From: Glycocaulis sp050485565
Lineage (GTDB): Bacteria; Pseudomonadota; Alphaproteobacteria; Caulobacterales; Maricaulaceae
Direction: 5' to 3'
Assembly (NCBI RefSeq): GCF_050485565.1
Contig: NZ_JBJHBQ010000011.1
Span: 16,287-80,286, forward strand
Length of the DNA stretch: 64,000 nucleotides
Positions 8,610-17,363 of the stretch are shown piece after piece. A program made the translations under genes and the position numbers. The notes under the pieces are model-generated. The model had not been told where the DNA came from. It did no database searches and saw only the letters and a program-made list of their open reading frames with translations. Positions within the stretch are counted from its first letter, which is position 1. Each line of letters opens with the position of its first letter.

Positions 8610-9092
8610 ATGACGGGGCGGGTGGACCGGGCGGACCTGCCGCCCGCCCTTACTCTTTCAGACTATCTGCCCTACCGGCTCTCGGTCGTTTCCAACAAGG
8701 CGTCCGGGCTGATCGCGCGCGCCTATCAGGCCCGCTTCGGCCTGACCATCTGGGAATGGCGGGTGATCGCGGTGCTGGGTTCTGGTGAAGCCATCACCGC
8801 GCAGGCCATCTGTGAAGCGACCGCCATGGACAAGGTGACGGTCAGCCGGGCCTTGCGCGCGCTGGCCGAGCGCTCCCTTGTGGTCCGGCGCACCAGTCCG
8901 ACCGACAAGCGTGCATCTCTGGTATCGCTCACCGGTGATGGCCGTGCGATCTACGAGGAAATTGCCCCGCTGGCGCTGGAATGGGAACGCTCACTGCTGG
9001 CCGGTTTCAGTTCCGAAGAGGCAGACCAACTCTCCCGCCTGCTGGAACGGCTGGAGGCCCAGGCCGATGTGCTGGGCAGGGGTGAGCTTTAG
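8610..9092 (+). CDS. MarR family transcriptional regulator
   Basis: This 160 aa winged-helix repressor-type protein has the helix-turn-helix around residues 60-85 (AQAICEATAMDKVTVSRALRAL, split here for length) and the wing in RRTSPTDKRASLVSLT, whose DxR motif is typical of MarR. It starts six bases after hppD and most likely controls hppD in response to an aromatic ligand. An imperfect palindrome at 7414-7431 is a candidate target. The gene ends 12 bases from the convergent antiporter gene. The ligand cannot be read from the sequence. Confidence 0.85.
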   Translation: MTGRVDRADLPPALTLSDYLPYRLSVVSNKASGLIARAYQARFGLTIWEWRVIAVLGSGEAITAQAICEATAMDKVTVSRALRALAERSLVVRRTSPTDKRASLVSLTGDGRAIYEEIAPLALEWERSLLAGFSSEEADQLSRLLERLEAQADVLGRGEL

Positions 9093-9104
9093 GCTCACCG
9101 GCCC

Positions 9105-10847
9105 CTAGATCCCCTTCGTTTCCTCGATCAGCTTCTGATCGTCGCTGTCTTCGGGCGTTTCGATGCGTTGCGGCTCGGGCGCATCGCTGATGAGCAGCTC
9201 CACCGCCTGATCAGCGGCGTCCTGGAAGGGGAAGAGGATAAGGTCTGCACCGGCTTCTTTCAGCCGTTCCAGCGCCGCACCGCGCTGGCTGGTCACCGCT
9301 ATCTTGCCTTCATATCCATGCTTGCGCAGGGTTGAGATCATCGGGATGCGGGTGTCCTCATGGGTGACGCCGGTTTCATGGTCGGATGTCGTGGAGATGA
9401 TCCAGCGCACGCGATTGAGCGGCAGATGGGTGAGAAACTCCTGATCGGTCAGATCGCCATAGACGGCGTCCAGTCCGCGCTCACGCCATAGCCGCACCGC
9501 AGAGGGGTTGAAGTCAACGCCCAGCGTCGAGACGCCCCGGTTTAGAAGGCGCTGCGCGATGGCCCCGCCATAGCGGCCCAGCCCGAACAGGATCACGTCG
9601 TGATGCTTGCTGGCATCCTCTGCGCCATCCTCGGTTTCGGCATGGTTGATATTGCGCCGCTCGAACGGGGAGAGCAGGGGTTCAACCAGCGGATAGAGCC
9701 GGTGGGAATAAGTGATCATGTAGGTTGAGGCGGCAATCGTGATCAGCCCGACCAGCGTGACCAGTCCCAGCGCCTCGTTGCTGACATGGCCGATGGCGAG
9801 GCCCATCGCCATGAAGATGAGCGAGAACTCGCTGATCTGCGCCACGGTGAGGCCGGCCAGGAAGCCGGTCCGCTTACGATAACCCATCACCCCCATGATG
9901 ATCACCACAATCAGCGGATTGCCGATCAGCACAAAGAGTGAGAACACGGCCGCCGCCGGGATGTTCTCGCCCAGCAGCGACAGATCGAGCCGCGATCCGA
10001 GCCCGATGAAGAAGAAGAGCAGCAGGAAGTCCCGCAAAGGGGCGAGGCGTGCCGAAATAGCCTCCCGGTAGGGCGTTGACGCGAGCGCGACGCCCGCCAA
10101 GAGCCCGCCTAGCTCCTTGCCGAGGCCGAATATATCCCCCAGCGCGGCAAACATCGCTGCGAGCGCAATGCCGAAGGAAATCAGCAATTCCGGCGAGCGC
10201 GCCAGAATGGTGGTCAGCGGGTTGGCGATATAGCGGATGAAGAGAATAACGGCAGCCACCATGGCGATGCCCGCGACCAGCACAATCAGAAGGTCGCTGA
10301 CGCCGCTATCTTCGGCTCCGCCAATGCCGATCGCGGAGAGAACGATCATCGCCAGCACCACCACGAGGTCCTGCACGATCAGGAAGCCCAGCGCGATGCG
10401 GCCATGCAAAGAGTCGATCTCGCGCTTGTCTGACAGGAGTTTCACGATGATGATCGTGGAGGAGAAGGTCAGCGCGACCGCGATGTAGATGCTGGTGATA
10501 GGGTCAAAACCCAGCGCCAGCGCGATGAAAAAGCCGATGATCGAGGTGAAGGCGACCTGACCCAGCCCCGTCGCCAGCGATACCAGCCCCAGGGACCGGA
10601 TCAGCTTCACATCCAGCTTGATGCCCACAAGGAAGAGCAGGAGCGCGATGCCGAGCTGGGAGAGCAGGTCGATATGCTCGCTGGAGTGGACGATGTCGAG
10701 CCCGGCCGGGCCTACCGCGATGCCCACGATGATAAAGCTGACGATCAGGGGCTGGCGCAGCACATGGCCGAGAAGGCCAAGCGCCGCCGCGATTACCAGC
10801 AACAGCGCAATCTCGTAGAACACAGACTGGGTGATCAACTCTGCCAC
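9105..10847 (-). CDS. CPA2/Kef-type monovalent cation:proton antiporter with TrkA-N domain
   Basis: This 580 aa inner-membrane transporter has about 12 hydrophobic segments over residues 1-390 (Na_H_Exchanger family). A cytosolic TrkA-N/RCK domain follows, with the NAD(H)-binding loop GLGRYGGAIAQRL after residue 410. This is the arrangement of KefB/KefC/YbaL-type potassium or sodium/proton antiporters used in pH and electrophile stress. There is no separate KefF/KefG ancillary oxidoreductase next to it, so glutathione gating is uncertain. The start codon is GTG at 10847, with a G-rich sequence upstream. It is transcribed convergently to the MarR gene. Confidence 0.88.
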   Translation of the reverse strand: MAELITQSVFYEIALLLVIAAALGLLGHVLRQPLIVSFIIVGIAVGPAGLDIVHSSEHIDLLSQLGIALLLFLVGIKLDVKLIRSLGLVSLATGLGQVAFTSIIGFFIALALGFDPITSIYIAVALTFSSTIIIVKLLSDKREIDSLHGRIALGFLIVQDLVVVLAMIVLSAIGIGGAEDSGVSDLLIVLVAGIAMVAAVILFIRYIANPLTTILARSPELLISFGIALAAMFAALGDIFGLGKELGGLLAGVALASTPYREAISARLAPLRDFLLLFFFIGLGSRLDLSLLGENIPAAAVFSLFVLIGNPLIVVIIMGVMGYRKRTGFLAGLTVAQISEFSLIFMAMGLAIGHVSNEALGLVTLVGLITIAASTYMITYSHRLYPLVEPLLSPFERRNINHAETEDGAEDASKHHDVILFGLGRYGGAIAQRLLNRGVSTLGVDFNPSAVRLWRERGLDAVYGDLTDQEFLTHLPLNRVRWIISTTSDHETGVTHEDTRIPMISTLRKHGYEGKIAVTSQRGAALERLKEAGADLILFPFQDAADQAVELLISDAPEPQRIETPEDSDDQKLIEETKGI

Positions 10848-10938
10848 GTGCCCGCCCTTCCGTTCGCCGGTCCGTCACGGATCGCGCGCGATCACAGTGT
10901 CATGGTCTGTGCGTAGCTCCAAGGGAAACCGGTCAGGG

Positions 10939-11445
10939 CTACCCCACGGCCGCGATCAGCGAGCGGGCGTCATAGGTGTTGGCGTATTCGTCTGCCGGGC
11001 CGGAGCGGGCAATGATCTCGATGCTGACAATGGTGCGCCGCTCCTGACCGGGGCTGAGGCTGACGCCAAGGCCCACGCCAGAGGCGCGATAGCCGCCTGA
11101 TCCGATCGTCGTGCCCGCTGATCCGCCGACGCGGACAGGACTGGAGCCGCTGCCGCGCGTTTCCACATGGCGGTCAACCAGCTGGAACCAGTCATAGCCG
11201 TTTTCGAGGGTCAGCTCGGCGGCGCGGCGCAAGGCCAGGCGTTCGGCGTAGGCCGCTGTCGCGTCCGGGCCAGCGGTAAAGGTCACGCGCCAGCGATTAT
11301 CGGTGATCCTGAGCGAGTCAAAGCCAACTGCCTGTCCTGCCGACCCGGTAGCAGGTCCATAGGTGGTCTGGGTGGGGGCGCAGGCGGCGAGCATGCCGAG
11401 GCTTGTCGCGACAAGCGCGGTAATCAGGAAGGGGCGTCGGGTCAT
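10939..11445 (-). CDS. CC0125/CC1285 family lipoprotein
   Basis: This 168 aa exported lipoprotein has a signal sequence ending in the lipobox LAAC, so Cys22 would be lipidated. The mature protein (RITDNRWRVTFTAG, then RRAAELTLENGYDWFQLVDR) matches the pattern of the Caulobacter CC0125/CC1285 lipoprotein family, whose function is not known. A Gly/Ser-rich stretch follows at about residues 98-125. It lies alone between the antiporter and a membrane-protein pair on the same strand. Placement in the inner or outer membrane cannot be decided. Confidence 0.75.
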   Translation of the reverse strand: MTRRPFLITALVATSLGMLAACAPTQTTYGPATGSAGQAVGFDSLRITDNRWRVTFTAGPDATAAYAERLALRRAAELTLENGYDWFQLVDRHVETRGSGSSPVRVGGSAGTTIGSGGYRASGVGLGVSLSPGQERRTIVSIEIIARSGPADEYANTYDARSLIAAVG

Positions 11446-11499
11446 GGGCGTCCTCGTGGCGTTTGTCCCTCAACTGAGAGCATAGCGGCTTATTGAAGT

Positions 11500-11982
11500 T
11501 TACGCTTCCCCGGGCGAAACGGTTTCATCCGGAGCCATTTCATACCCCAGGTTTCCGATTGCCCAGCCAGCGAGAAACCCTGCTGCGAAACCACAGGGCA
11601 GGGTGGCCAGCACGATCAGCGCGCCTTCATCGATATATTGCTCACCGCCCAGACGGCCTGAGAGGAAGAACAGAAAGGCGAAAACCATCCCCGTGACGCC
11701 GATAGCCACGCCCATCTGCGCAGGTGACCGCCACTTCATGAAATGCGCGATGAGCCAGCCGGCCAGTATCACCGGGGCGCCGAGCGCGTAGGTGACGATC
11801 ACGCCCACAAATACGGCCGCAATGCCGCCCACAATGATGACGGTCGCGACATCCTGGGCAGGATTGTCCGGCATGAGCTGAAGCGACAGGGCCAGCCAGA
11901 CCAGCGCCCCACCTACGGTGCCGGCGATTGCGGGCGCGAGCAGGAGGGCAAAAATGAGCGGGGTTGTACGAGCCTTGCGCAT
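11500..11982 (-). CDS. Four-helix membrane protein, unknown function
   Basis: This 160 aa protein starts at ATG 11982 (MRKARTTPLIFALLLAP). Four hydrophobic segments are visible at about residues 8-32, 48-75, 85-110 and 122-145. A longer in-frame extension upstream reads as low-quality Arg/Ser-rich sequence overlapping the neighbouring gene, so the short start is used. It lies 32 bases after another multi-pass protein of similar size, probably in one transcript. No family is recognised. Confidence 0.6.
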   Translation of the reverse strand: MRKARTTPLIFALLLAPAIAGTVGGALVWLALSLQLMPDNPAQDVATVIIVGGIAAVFVGVIVTYALGAPVILAGWLIAHFMKWRSPAQMGVAIGVTGMVFAFLFFLSGRLGGEQYIDEGALIVLATLPCGFAAGFLAGWAIGNLGYEMAPDETVSPGEA

Positions 11983-12014
11983 ATCATGCTCCAAACACGG
12001 ATTGAGTGTGGACC

Positions 12015-12488
12015 CTAACGCCCGGCCCGTTCCAGGCTGGTGAAGACCAGCCCGCCAATGGCACCGGCCGCCGCACCGATCAGCGGCAGGGCGAGGCTGA
12101 ACAGGCTGTCTGCCAACGGGAGTTCGCCGAGCGGTACGCCGCCGGTCAGCCCAAGTTCCAGATCCGCTCCGTGAACGCGATAGAGATAGGTCAGCATGCC
12201 CGCCAGCCCTGCAGCCGCGCCCGTCAGAAGGGCGGTAAAACCACCCCAGAGACGCAAACTTCTCAGGATCAGCCATAGAGGCCCAAACAGCGCAAAGGCT
12301 ACCGGGTAGGCAAACATCAGGGCTGAAATCCATACGCTTACCGCCATGGAGGCATAGTCGGCCAATGGCACGTCAGCCGCCGCAGGGTCGGTGATGTAGA
12401 GATGCGCGATCAGACCCAGCACGGCCAGAGCGGCCGCGAAGGCGGGCGCGATCACGAAAGCGGCCAGCGCTCCGCCCGGCCCTCTCAT
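12015..12488 (-). CDS. Multi-pass membrane protein, unknown function
   Basis: This 157 aa very hydrophobic protein has about four membrane segments (residues 8-28, 48-72, 78-100 and 130-152), with an acidic loop (YRVHGADLELGLTGG) before the last. It pairs with the next downstream gene, another four-helix protein; they could form one complex or be diverged duplicates. No catalytic motif is evident. The ribosome binding site is weak (GAAGG). Confidence 0.55.
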   Translation of the reverse strand: MRGPGGALAAFVIAPAFAAALAVLGLIAHLYITDPAAADVPLADYASMAVSVWISALMFAYPVAFALFGPLWLILRSLRLWGGFTALLTGAAAGLAGMLTYLYRVHGADLELGLTGGVPLGELPLADSLFSLALPLIGAAAGAIGGLVFTSLERAGR

Positions 12489-12557
12489 GTCAGCATGCCT
12501 TCATTGCTAGGGTGTTTCATGTCGTTCCCCCCTCAAAAGCCCCGACCCAGATGCTAC

Positions 12558-12782
12558 TCAAGCGCGTGACTGGACGTGGCGCAAGACCCAGACCCGGCAG
12601 GCACTGGCCAGCCCGCCTTCATCGCCGGACGTGACGCGCGCCTCATCGATCTGTGCAATCAGGCTTGCCAGCGAACGCGCCTGCTCCTCGCAGGCGGCGT
12701 CCAATACCGCCCAGAATTCCGCTTCCAGCGCCAGGCTGGTGCGGTGTCCGGCAAGGGACAGGGATCGCTTTATCTGGCTCAT
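12558..12782 (-). CDS. Ribbon-helix-helix protein (RHH_4 type)
   Basis: This 74 aa protein begins MSQIKRSLSLAGHRTSLALE, followed by EFWAVLDAACEEQARSLASLI and a closing CRVWVLRHV. This is the signature of the alphaproteobacterial RHH_4 (PF13467) family: a beta strand followed by two helices, as in Arc/MetJ DNA-binding proteins. Its ATG overlaps the stop of the DUF486 gene (ATGA), so the two are translationally coupled. The target and role are unknown. The protein lacks the C-terminal partner-binding part seen in antitoxins. Confidence 0.72.
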   Translation of the reverse strand: MSQIKRSLSLAGHRTSLALEAEFWAVLDAACEEQARSLASLIAQIDEARVTSGDEGGLASACRVWVLRHVQSRA

Positions 12783-13132
12783 CGTTTGAAGAAGATCACC
12801 GCTGCGCCCGCCGCAATCAAGGCAAACCCGATCAGATGGCGGATTGTGACGGGTTCTTTCAGGTAGATGGCGGCAAAGGCGACAAACACGGTCAGCGTGA
12901 TGACCTCCTGCATGGTTTTCAGCTCGGCAGCCGAATAGACATTATGTCCGATCCGGTTGGCAGGCACCGCCATGGTGTATTCCACAAAGGCGATCAGCCA
13001 GCTGAAGAAGATGACCATCAGGATGGGTGCGGTCTTGAAACGCAAATGCCCGTACCAGGCCAGCGTCATGAAGATATTGGAGCCGATCAGCAGGATGACT
13101 GGAAGGATGTGTGGCCAGGAGATGGTTGGCAT
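12779..13132 (-). CDS. DUF486 family small membrane protein (DMT-like)
   Basis: This 117 aa protein has four membrane helices. Motifs typical of DUF486 are present: PVILLIGSNIFMTLAWYGHL, EYTMAVPANRIG and LKTMQEVITL. The family belongs to the drug/metabolite transporter superfamily and resembles a half-size EamA unit that would act as a dimer. ATG 13132 is chosen because the family begins at MPTISWPHIL, and the upstream extension is charged and unlike a membrane protein. It is coupled to the RHH_4 gene. Confidence 0.8.
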   Translation of the reverse strand: MPTISWPHILPVILLIGSNIFMTLAWYGHLRFKTAPILMVIFFSWLIAFVEYTMAVPANRIGHNVYSAAELKTMQEVITLTVFVAFAAIYLKEPVTIRHLIGFALIAAGAAVIFFKR

Positions 13133-13198
13133 GGCAGGACCGGGGCAAGGGCGGCAAAGAATGCTATTGCGCAGCAAGCGGCGCACCTGTCCATAGGC

Positions 13199-13238
13199 AA
13201 AAAAAGAGCCGGAAGGCGCAAGGCGCTCTTTCCGGCTC
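13199..13238 (-). terminator. Rho-independent terminator
   Basis: On the minus strand GAGCCGGAA pairs with TTCCGGCTC (13206-13238), followed by seven Ts (13199-13205 read in reverse). It is the end signal for the LysR gene and the cluster upstream of it, about 185 bases past the LysR stop. The stretch 13239-13422 holds no convincing gene. Confidence 0.75.
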
Positions 13239-13422
13239 AGTCTTGCATGCCGTTCGGGGAGGAGACGGTATGCGAACAAGAAACGGGGAAACCGTTCGCG
13301 TCTGATATGACGTCAACGCCTGCCCGCTTCAAGGCGTTCCAACGAATATCAGCTATGCAAAAATGCAGCGTTACGAGTTTGCGAAGAATATGTGACGCAA
13401 GGCCGGGAGCGGAAAGCCGAAA

Positions 13423-14331
13423 TTATTCAGCGGCCTCTGCTTTCCACGCCTTGGCCGCATCCACCAGGAACTCGCGGAATGCGGCAACTCGCCGCGATCC
13501 CTTAAGCTCGTCGGGGAAAACGACATACACATCGAATGTGGGGCCGTCCGTGTCGGGCAATACCCGGACCAGGCCGGGGTTTTCCAGCGCGACATAATCG
13601 GGCAGGCCGCAAATGCCGAACCCGGCCTCGGTGGCCCGCATCATCGCCTTGATGGTGTTGGCTTCGATGATCGCCTCGCGTGGTTGCGCGCCCGGCTCAT
13701 GGCCGATGGTCAGCTGCCAGTTGAGATTGGGGATCGGGGCGAGCTTTTTGGGCCCGTAGGCGATGAACTGGTGGCCCTTGTCGAGATCGGCGAGCGTCTT
13801 CGGTGTGCCGTGTTTCTCGAGATACTCAGGCGCCGCATAGAGGTGTTGCTCCACCTGCATCAGGCGGCGCTGTACCAGCTCGTTCTGGGTGGATGGCCAT
13901 GGGCGGATGGCGATATCGGCCTCCAGCCCTGCCAGATCCAGCTCATGGTCGGCCAGCAGCAGCTTGAGCTGGATCTTCGGGTAGAGTGTCTGAAACTGTT
14001 TCAGGCGGGGGATCAGCCAGATCGAACCCAGCGCGGTCGGCGCAGTGATGCGCAAGGCCCCTGTCGGCTTGTCGCGGCTGTCCTGCACGCGCGCTTCGGC
14101 CACGGCCACGCGGTTTGAAATCTCGCCCGCTGCTTCAAACAGGAGCCGCCCCGGCTCGGTCAGCAAAAGCCCGCGCGCATGGCGGTGAAACAGCTTGATA
14201 TCAAGCTCGGCCTCAAGCGCGGATATCTGCCGGCTGACCGCTGACTGCGACAGGCCAAGCGTATCGGCTGCACCAGTGAGCGAGCCCGCATCGGCGGCGG
14301 CGTGAAAGGTTTTGAGCTTGTCCCAATCCAT
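13423..14331 (-). CDS. LysR-type regulator, LsrB/VtlR-like
   Basis: This 302 aa regulator has an N-terminal winged helix at residues 1-60 (MDWDKLKTFHAAADAGSLT, LSQSAVSRQISALE) and a substrate-binding domain after residue 90. The start MDWDKL, the FHRHARGLLLTEPG segment and the LADHELDL motif resemble LsrB/VtlR of rhizobia and Brucella, which act in redox and envelope control and are encoded near trxB. Here trxB is three genes upstream in the same direction, with an ABC pair between. The start is 33 bases after the permease stop, so co-transcription is likely. The LsrB assignment rests on remembered sequence pattern and synteny. Confidence 0.75.
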   Translation of the reverse strand: MDWDKLKTFHAAADAGSLTGAADTLGLSQSAVSRQISALEAELDIKLFHRHARGLLLTEPGRLLFEAAGEISNRVAVAEARVQDSRDKPTGALRITAPTALGSIWLIPRLKQFQTLYPKIQLKLLLADHELDLAGLEADIAIRPWPSTQNELVQRRLMQVEQHLYAAPEYLEKHGTPKTLADLDKGHQFIAYGPKKLAPIPNLNWQLTIGHEPGAQPREAIIEANTIKAMMRATEAGFGICGLPDYVALENPGLVRVLPDTDGPTFDVYVVFPDELKGSRRVAAFREFLVDAAKAWKAEAAE

Positions 14332-14364
14332 GGCGCGCGACGTTAGAGCGCTTCGCGCGCCCCG

Positions 14365-15624
14365 TCAGGTGCGAATTGTCATTCCGTCTGCCAATGAATT
14401 TCGGAAGGCGGCCCATGCGGGAATGAAGCCGAGTATCGCCGATGCGCCGGTGACCACGCCGATGAGTGCGAGGTCATAAAGGCCGGGCAGATTGCTGGTC
14501 AGGTGGATGCCGTATTGCATTTCCAGCACCGGTGCCGCGATGGCCAGCGCGCCATAGGTGAGACCGGTGCCGATGATCGCGCCAGCCAGAGCCAGCAGCG
14601 CGCTTTCGCTGACCAGCAGCACGAATATGTGCCTCGGCCTCGCGCCGAGAGCGCGCAATATCGCCATTTCCCGGCGGCGTTCATTCAGGCTGGTCAGGAT
14701 GGCGGTGAGGATGCAGATCAGGCCCATCAGGACCACGAAGGCGGCCACAGCGGCCAGCGTGCGTTCAGCCACCCCCACAACGCCCCAGAGCTGGGAGAGG
14801 GCGACGCCCGGAATGATGGCCTGCAGGGGCTCCACCCGGTAGGTGTTGATCTGTCGTTGCAGGCGCAGCGCGGCGACCGGCGTCTCCAGTCCGACCAGAA
14901 ACGCGGTAATCTGGTCAGGTGTAAGGTCCATGGCCCGCAGCTCGTCCATGGAGAGGCTCGTGCCTGCGCCCGTTGGCCCTTCCAGATGGATCGCCTCGAT
15001 GGCTTCCAGGCTGACAAAGACAGAGCGGTCAACCGGCGTGCCGGTCGGTTCGAGAATACCGACGATGGTGAAGGGGTTATTGTCGTGCTCGACAAAGCTG
15101 ACCCGGCCTGTGCCGTGGGCGACGATGATTTCCTCGTCCAGCGAATAGCCCAGCTCGCGCGCGACGCTGGCCCCTACCACCGTGTCGAACAGATCATCGA
15201 GCGGCCCGCCAGCGGCAAATTCCAGATGCCGCCGCCCGGCATAACGGTAATGCTCGAAATAGCGATTATCCGTCCCCACCACGCGGAAACCGGCATGGGA
15301 ATCGCCCAGCGATATCGGCACCGTCCAGGCAACGCCCGGTGCATTGGCGACCTGCTCATAGGTTTCCCAGGTGATGTTGTTGGTTGCATCGCCGATATGG
15401 AAGATCGCGTAGAGCAGCAGGTTTACCGGGCTGGACCGCGCGCCGACGATCAGGTCCGTACCCGAAATCGTGTTCTCGAAGCTTGCGCGCGCGCCGTGGC
15501 GCACTTTCTCGACGCCCAGAAACAGCGTCATTGCGATGGCAACGGTGAGGATGGTCAGGAGCGCCGTGCCGCGCCGGTTGGCGATGGAGCGCCAGGCGAG
15601 GGAGAGGATGGGGAAGCGGGTCAT
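14365..15624 (-). CDS. ABC transporter permease, FtsX/MacB-like
   Basis: This 419 aa inner-membrane protein has the FtsX layout: one N-terminal helix (residues 18-38), a large periplasmic domain (about 40-285), and three C-terminal helices (about 290-320, 335-370 and 380-405). The sequence LNERRREMAILRALGARP before the second C-terminal helix is the classic FtsX/LolC/MacB coupling segment. It overlaps the ATP-binding gene by four bases. Such systems move lipoproteins or other hydrophobic molecules out of the inner membrane, or transmit mechanical signals. No LolA or membrane-fusion protein is adjacent, so the substrate is open. Confidence 0.85.
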   Translation of the reverse strand: MTRFPILSLAWRSIANRRGTALLTILTVAIAMTLFLGVEKVRHGARASFENTISGTDLIVGARSSPVNLLLYAIFHIGDATNNITWETYEQVANAPGVAWTVPISLGDSHAGFRVVGTDNRYFEHYRYAGRRHLEFAAGGPLDDLFDTVVGASVARELGYSLDEEIIVAHGTGRVSFVEHDNNPFTIVGILEPTGTPVDRSVFVSLEAIEAIHLEGPTGAGTSLSMDELRAMDLTPDQITAFLVGLETPVAALRLQRQINTYRVEPLQAIIPGVALSQLWGVVGVAERTLAAVAAFVVLMGLICILTAILTSLNERRREMAILRALGARPRHIFVLLVSESALLALAGAIIGTGLTYGALAIAAPVLEMQYGIHLTSNLPGLYDLALIGVVTGASAILGFIPAWAAFRNSLADGMTIRT

Positions 15625-16328
15625 GCGCGGACCCCCGCCGTGTTGAGCTCGGACAGATCGACCGCGCGGTCAAACTTCGAGGCCAGAGAGCCGTCATGGC
15701 TGACAAAGAGAAGCGCCGCGCCGCTGGCCGCGCATTCCTCAATCAGGAGCGACAGGAAGGCATCGCGTGCATCGGCATCGAGCGCCGAGGTCGGTTCATC
15801 GGCCAGCACCAGACCGGGGCGGCCAATGAGCGCGCGCGCTGCGGCCACGCGCTGCTGCTGGCCCACGGACAGCTCGGTAGGCGGGCTGGACCAGTATTGT
15901 TTCGGATCAAGCTGCAGGCGGGTCATCAGGCGGCGTGCTTCGGCCTCCGCTCCGCCTGCCGCTTCACACGCTTTGGCCCGCTGCGCAGAAAAGCGTGCAG
16001 GCAACATTACGTTCGCACCGGCCGGTAGGTAGGGCAGCAGGTTGAACATCTGGAAGATGACGCCCAGCCGCTCGGCGCGCAGCGCGTCACGCTTGCCGCC
16101 GGAGAGCTTTGACATCGGCTCGCCCAGCACCTCGATATCTCCGGCAGTGGGCGCCATGATGCCTGCAATCAGCCCCAGCAGGGTGGATTTGCCCGATCCG
16201 CTCGCGCCCTTGAGGAACACCTTCTCACCGGCGGCGACCTCGAAACGGTCCATGTCGAGCACGACTGGGGCTTTGCGCGCATAGGAGAAGCGCACGCCGG
16301 TCAGGGATATGGCAGGTGCTTCGCTCAC
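15621..16328 (-). CDS. ABC transporter ATP-binding protein, LolD/MacB type
   Basis: This 235 aa ATPase carries Walker A GASGSGKST (41-49), the signature LSVGQ (153-157) followed by QQRVAAARAL, and Walker B LVLADEPTSALD (173-184). It belongs to the LolD/MacB/FtsE class that pairs with FtsX-type permeases, as here. The start codon is GTG 16328, sharing GTGA with the end of trxB. A Cys/Ala-rich insert (about residues 116-136) between the Q-loop and signature is longer than usual. Confidence 0.88.
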   Translation of the reverse strand: MSEAPAISLTGVRFSYARKAPVVLDMDRFEVAAGEKVFLKGASGSGKSTLLGLIAGIMAPTAGDIEVLGEPMSKLSGGKRDALRAERLGVIFQMFNLLPYLPAGANVMLPARFSAQRAKACEAAGGAEAEARRLMTRLQLDPKQYWSSPPTELSVGQQQRVAAARALIGRPGLVLADEPTSALDADARDAFLSLLIEECAASGAALLFVSHDGSLASKFDRAVDLSELNTAGVRA

Positions 16329-17314
16329 GCGGCGTCGGACTTGGCGGCTTTGCTTTCGCTGGCGGCGTGGTGCTCCATCTCGGCCAGCCAGCGTTCAGCC
16401 TCCAGCGCGGCCATGCAGCCCATACCGGCGGCCGTGATCGCCTGACGGTATATGTCGTCGGTCACGTCGCCGGCAGCAAACACGCCGGGAACAGAGGTGA
16501 GGGTGGAACCGGGCTTCGTCACCAGATAGCCGCCATCCTTCATCTCAAGTTGGCCTTCAAACAGCGAGGTAGCAGGCGCGTGGCCGATGGCGATGAATAC
16601 GCCGTCGGTAGGCAGTTTCGTTTCCTCGCCGGTTTTCAGGTTTTTCACCCGCACGCCGGTGACGCCGGGGACATCGCCTTCGGCGAGGATTTCCTCTACC
16701 GCGCTGTCCCAGACCACCTCGATCTTCTCGTTATCAAACAGGCGCGCCTGCGCGATTTTTTCGGCGCGCAGGGAGTCGCGGCGGTGGATGAGGGTCACCT
16801 TGCTGGCAAAGCGCGTGAGGAAGAGGGCTTCCTCAACGGCGGTATTGCCGCCGCCGACCACCACGACTTCCTTGCCGCGATAGAAGAAGCCGTCACACGT
16901 CGCACAGGCCGATACGCCAAAGCCCTGCAGGCTCTGCTCGCTTTCAAGGCCCAGCCATTTGGCGCTGGCGCCGGTGGCGATAATCACGCTGTCGGCGGTG
17001 TAGATCGTGCCGCCATCGCCCTTCATCGTGAAGGGGCGCTTGGAGAAATCAGCCTCCACGATGATGTCGGCGATGATCTCCGCGCCGACATTCTCGGCCT
17101 GCGCCTTCATCTGCTCCATCAGCCACGGGCCTTCGATGACGCTGGCAAAGCCGGGATAGTTTTCCACCTCGTGGGTGATGGTCAGCTGGCCGCCCGGCTG
17201 CAGCCCGGCGATGACGATCGGCGAGAGCATGGCGCGCGCGGCATAGATGGCGGCGGTGTAGCCGGCCGAACCCGAACCGATAATGACGACTTTGGAATGG
17301 CGGGTTTCGGTCAT
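16325..17314 (-). CDS. trxB: Thioredoxin-disulfide reductase
   Basis: This 329 aa FAD/NADPH enzyme reduces thioredoxin in the cytoplasm. It shows the FAD loop GSGSAGYTAA (13-22), the redox pair C137-A-T-C140 in ACATCDGFFYRG, the NADPH loop VVGGGNTAVEEA, and the C-terminal FAD motif VFAAGDVTDDIYRQAITA. The C-terminal tail after residue 315 is Ala/Lys/Ser-rich and slightly longer than in E. coli. It is the first gene of a coupled set with the LolD/FtsX pair and probably the LsrB-like regulator. Confidence 0.95.
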   Translation of the reverse strand: MTETRHSKVVIIGSGSAGYTAAIYAARAMLSPIVIAGLQPGGQLTITHEVENYPGFASVIEGPWLMEQMKAQAENVGAEIIADIIVEADFSKRPFTMKGDGGTIYTADSVIIATGASAKWLGLESEQSLQGFGVSACATCDGFFYRGKEVVVVGGGNTAVEEALFLTRFASKVTLIHRRDSLRAEKIAQARLFDNEKIEVVWDSAVEEILAEGDVPGVTGVRVKNLKTGEETKLPTDGVFIAIGHAPATSLFEGQLEMKDGGYLVTKPGSTLTSVPGVFAAGDVTDDIYRQAITAAGMGCMAALEAERWLAEMEHHAASESKAAKSDAA

Positions 17315-17363
17315 GGCAGGCTGATGTCCTCTGGCGGTCGTGTTGGGTGCGGCTGATAAGAGC

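Noticed and set aside
11983..12333. An N-terminal extension of the membrane protein at 11500
   Set aside because: The extra 117 residues are Arg/Ser-rich and overlap the better-supported membrane gene at 12015-12488 in another frame.
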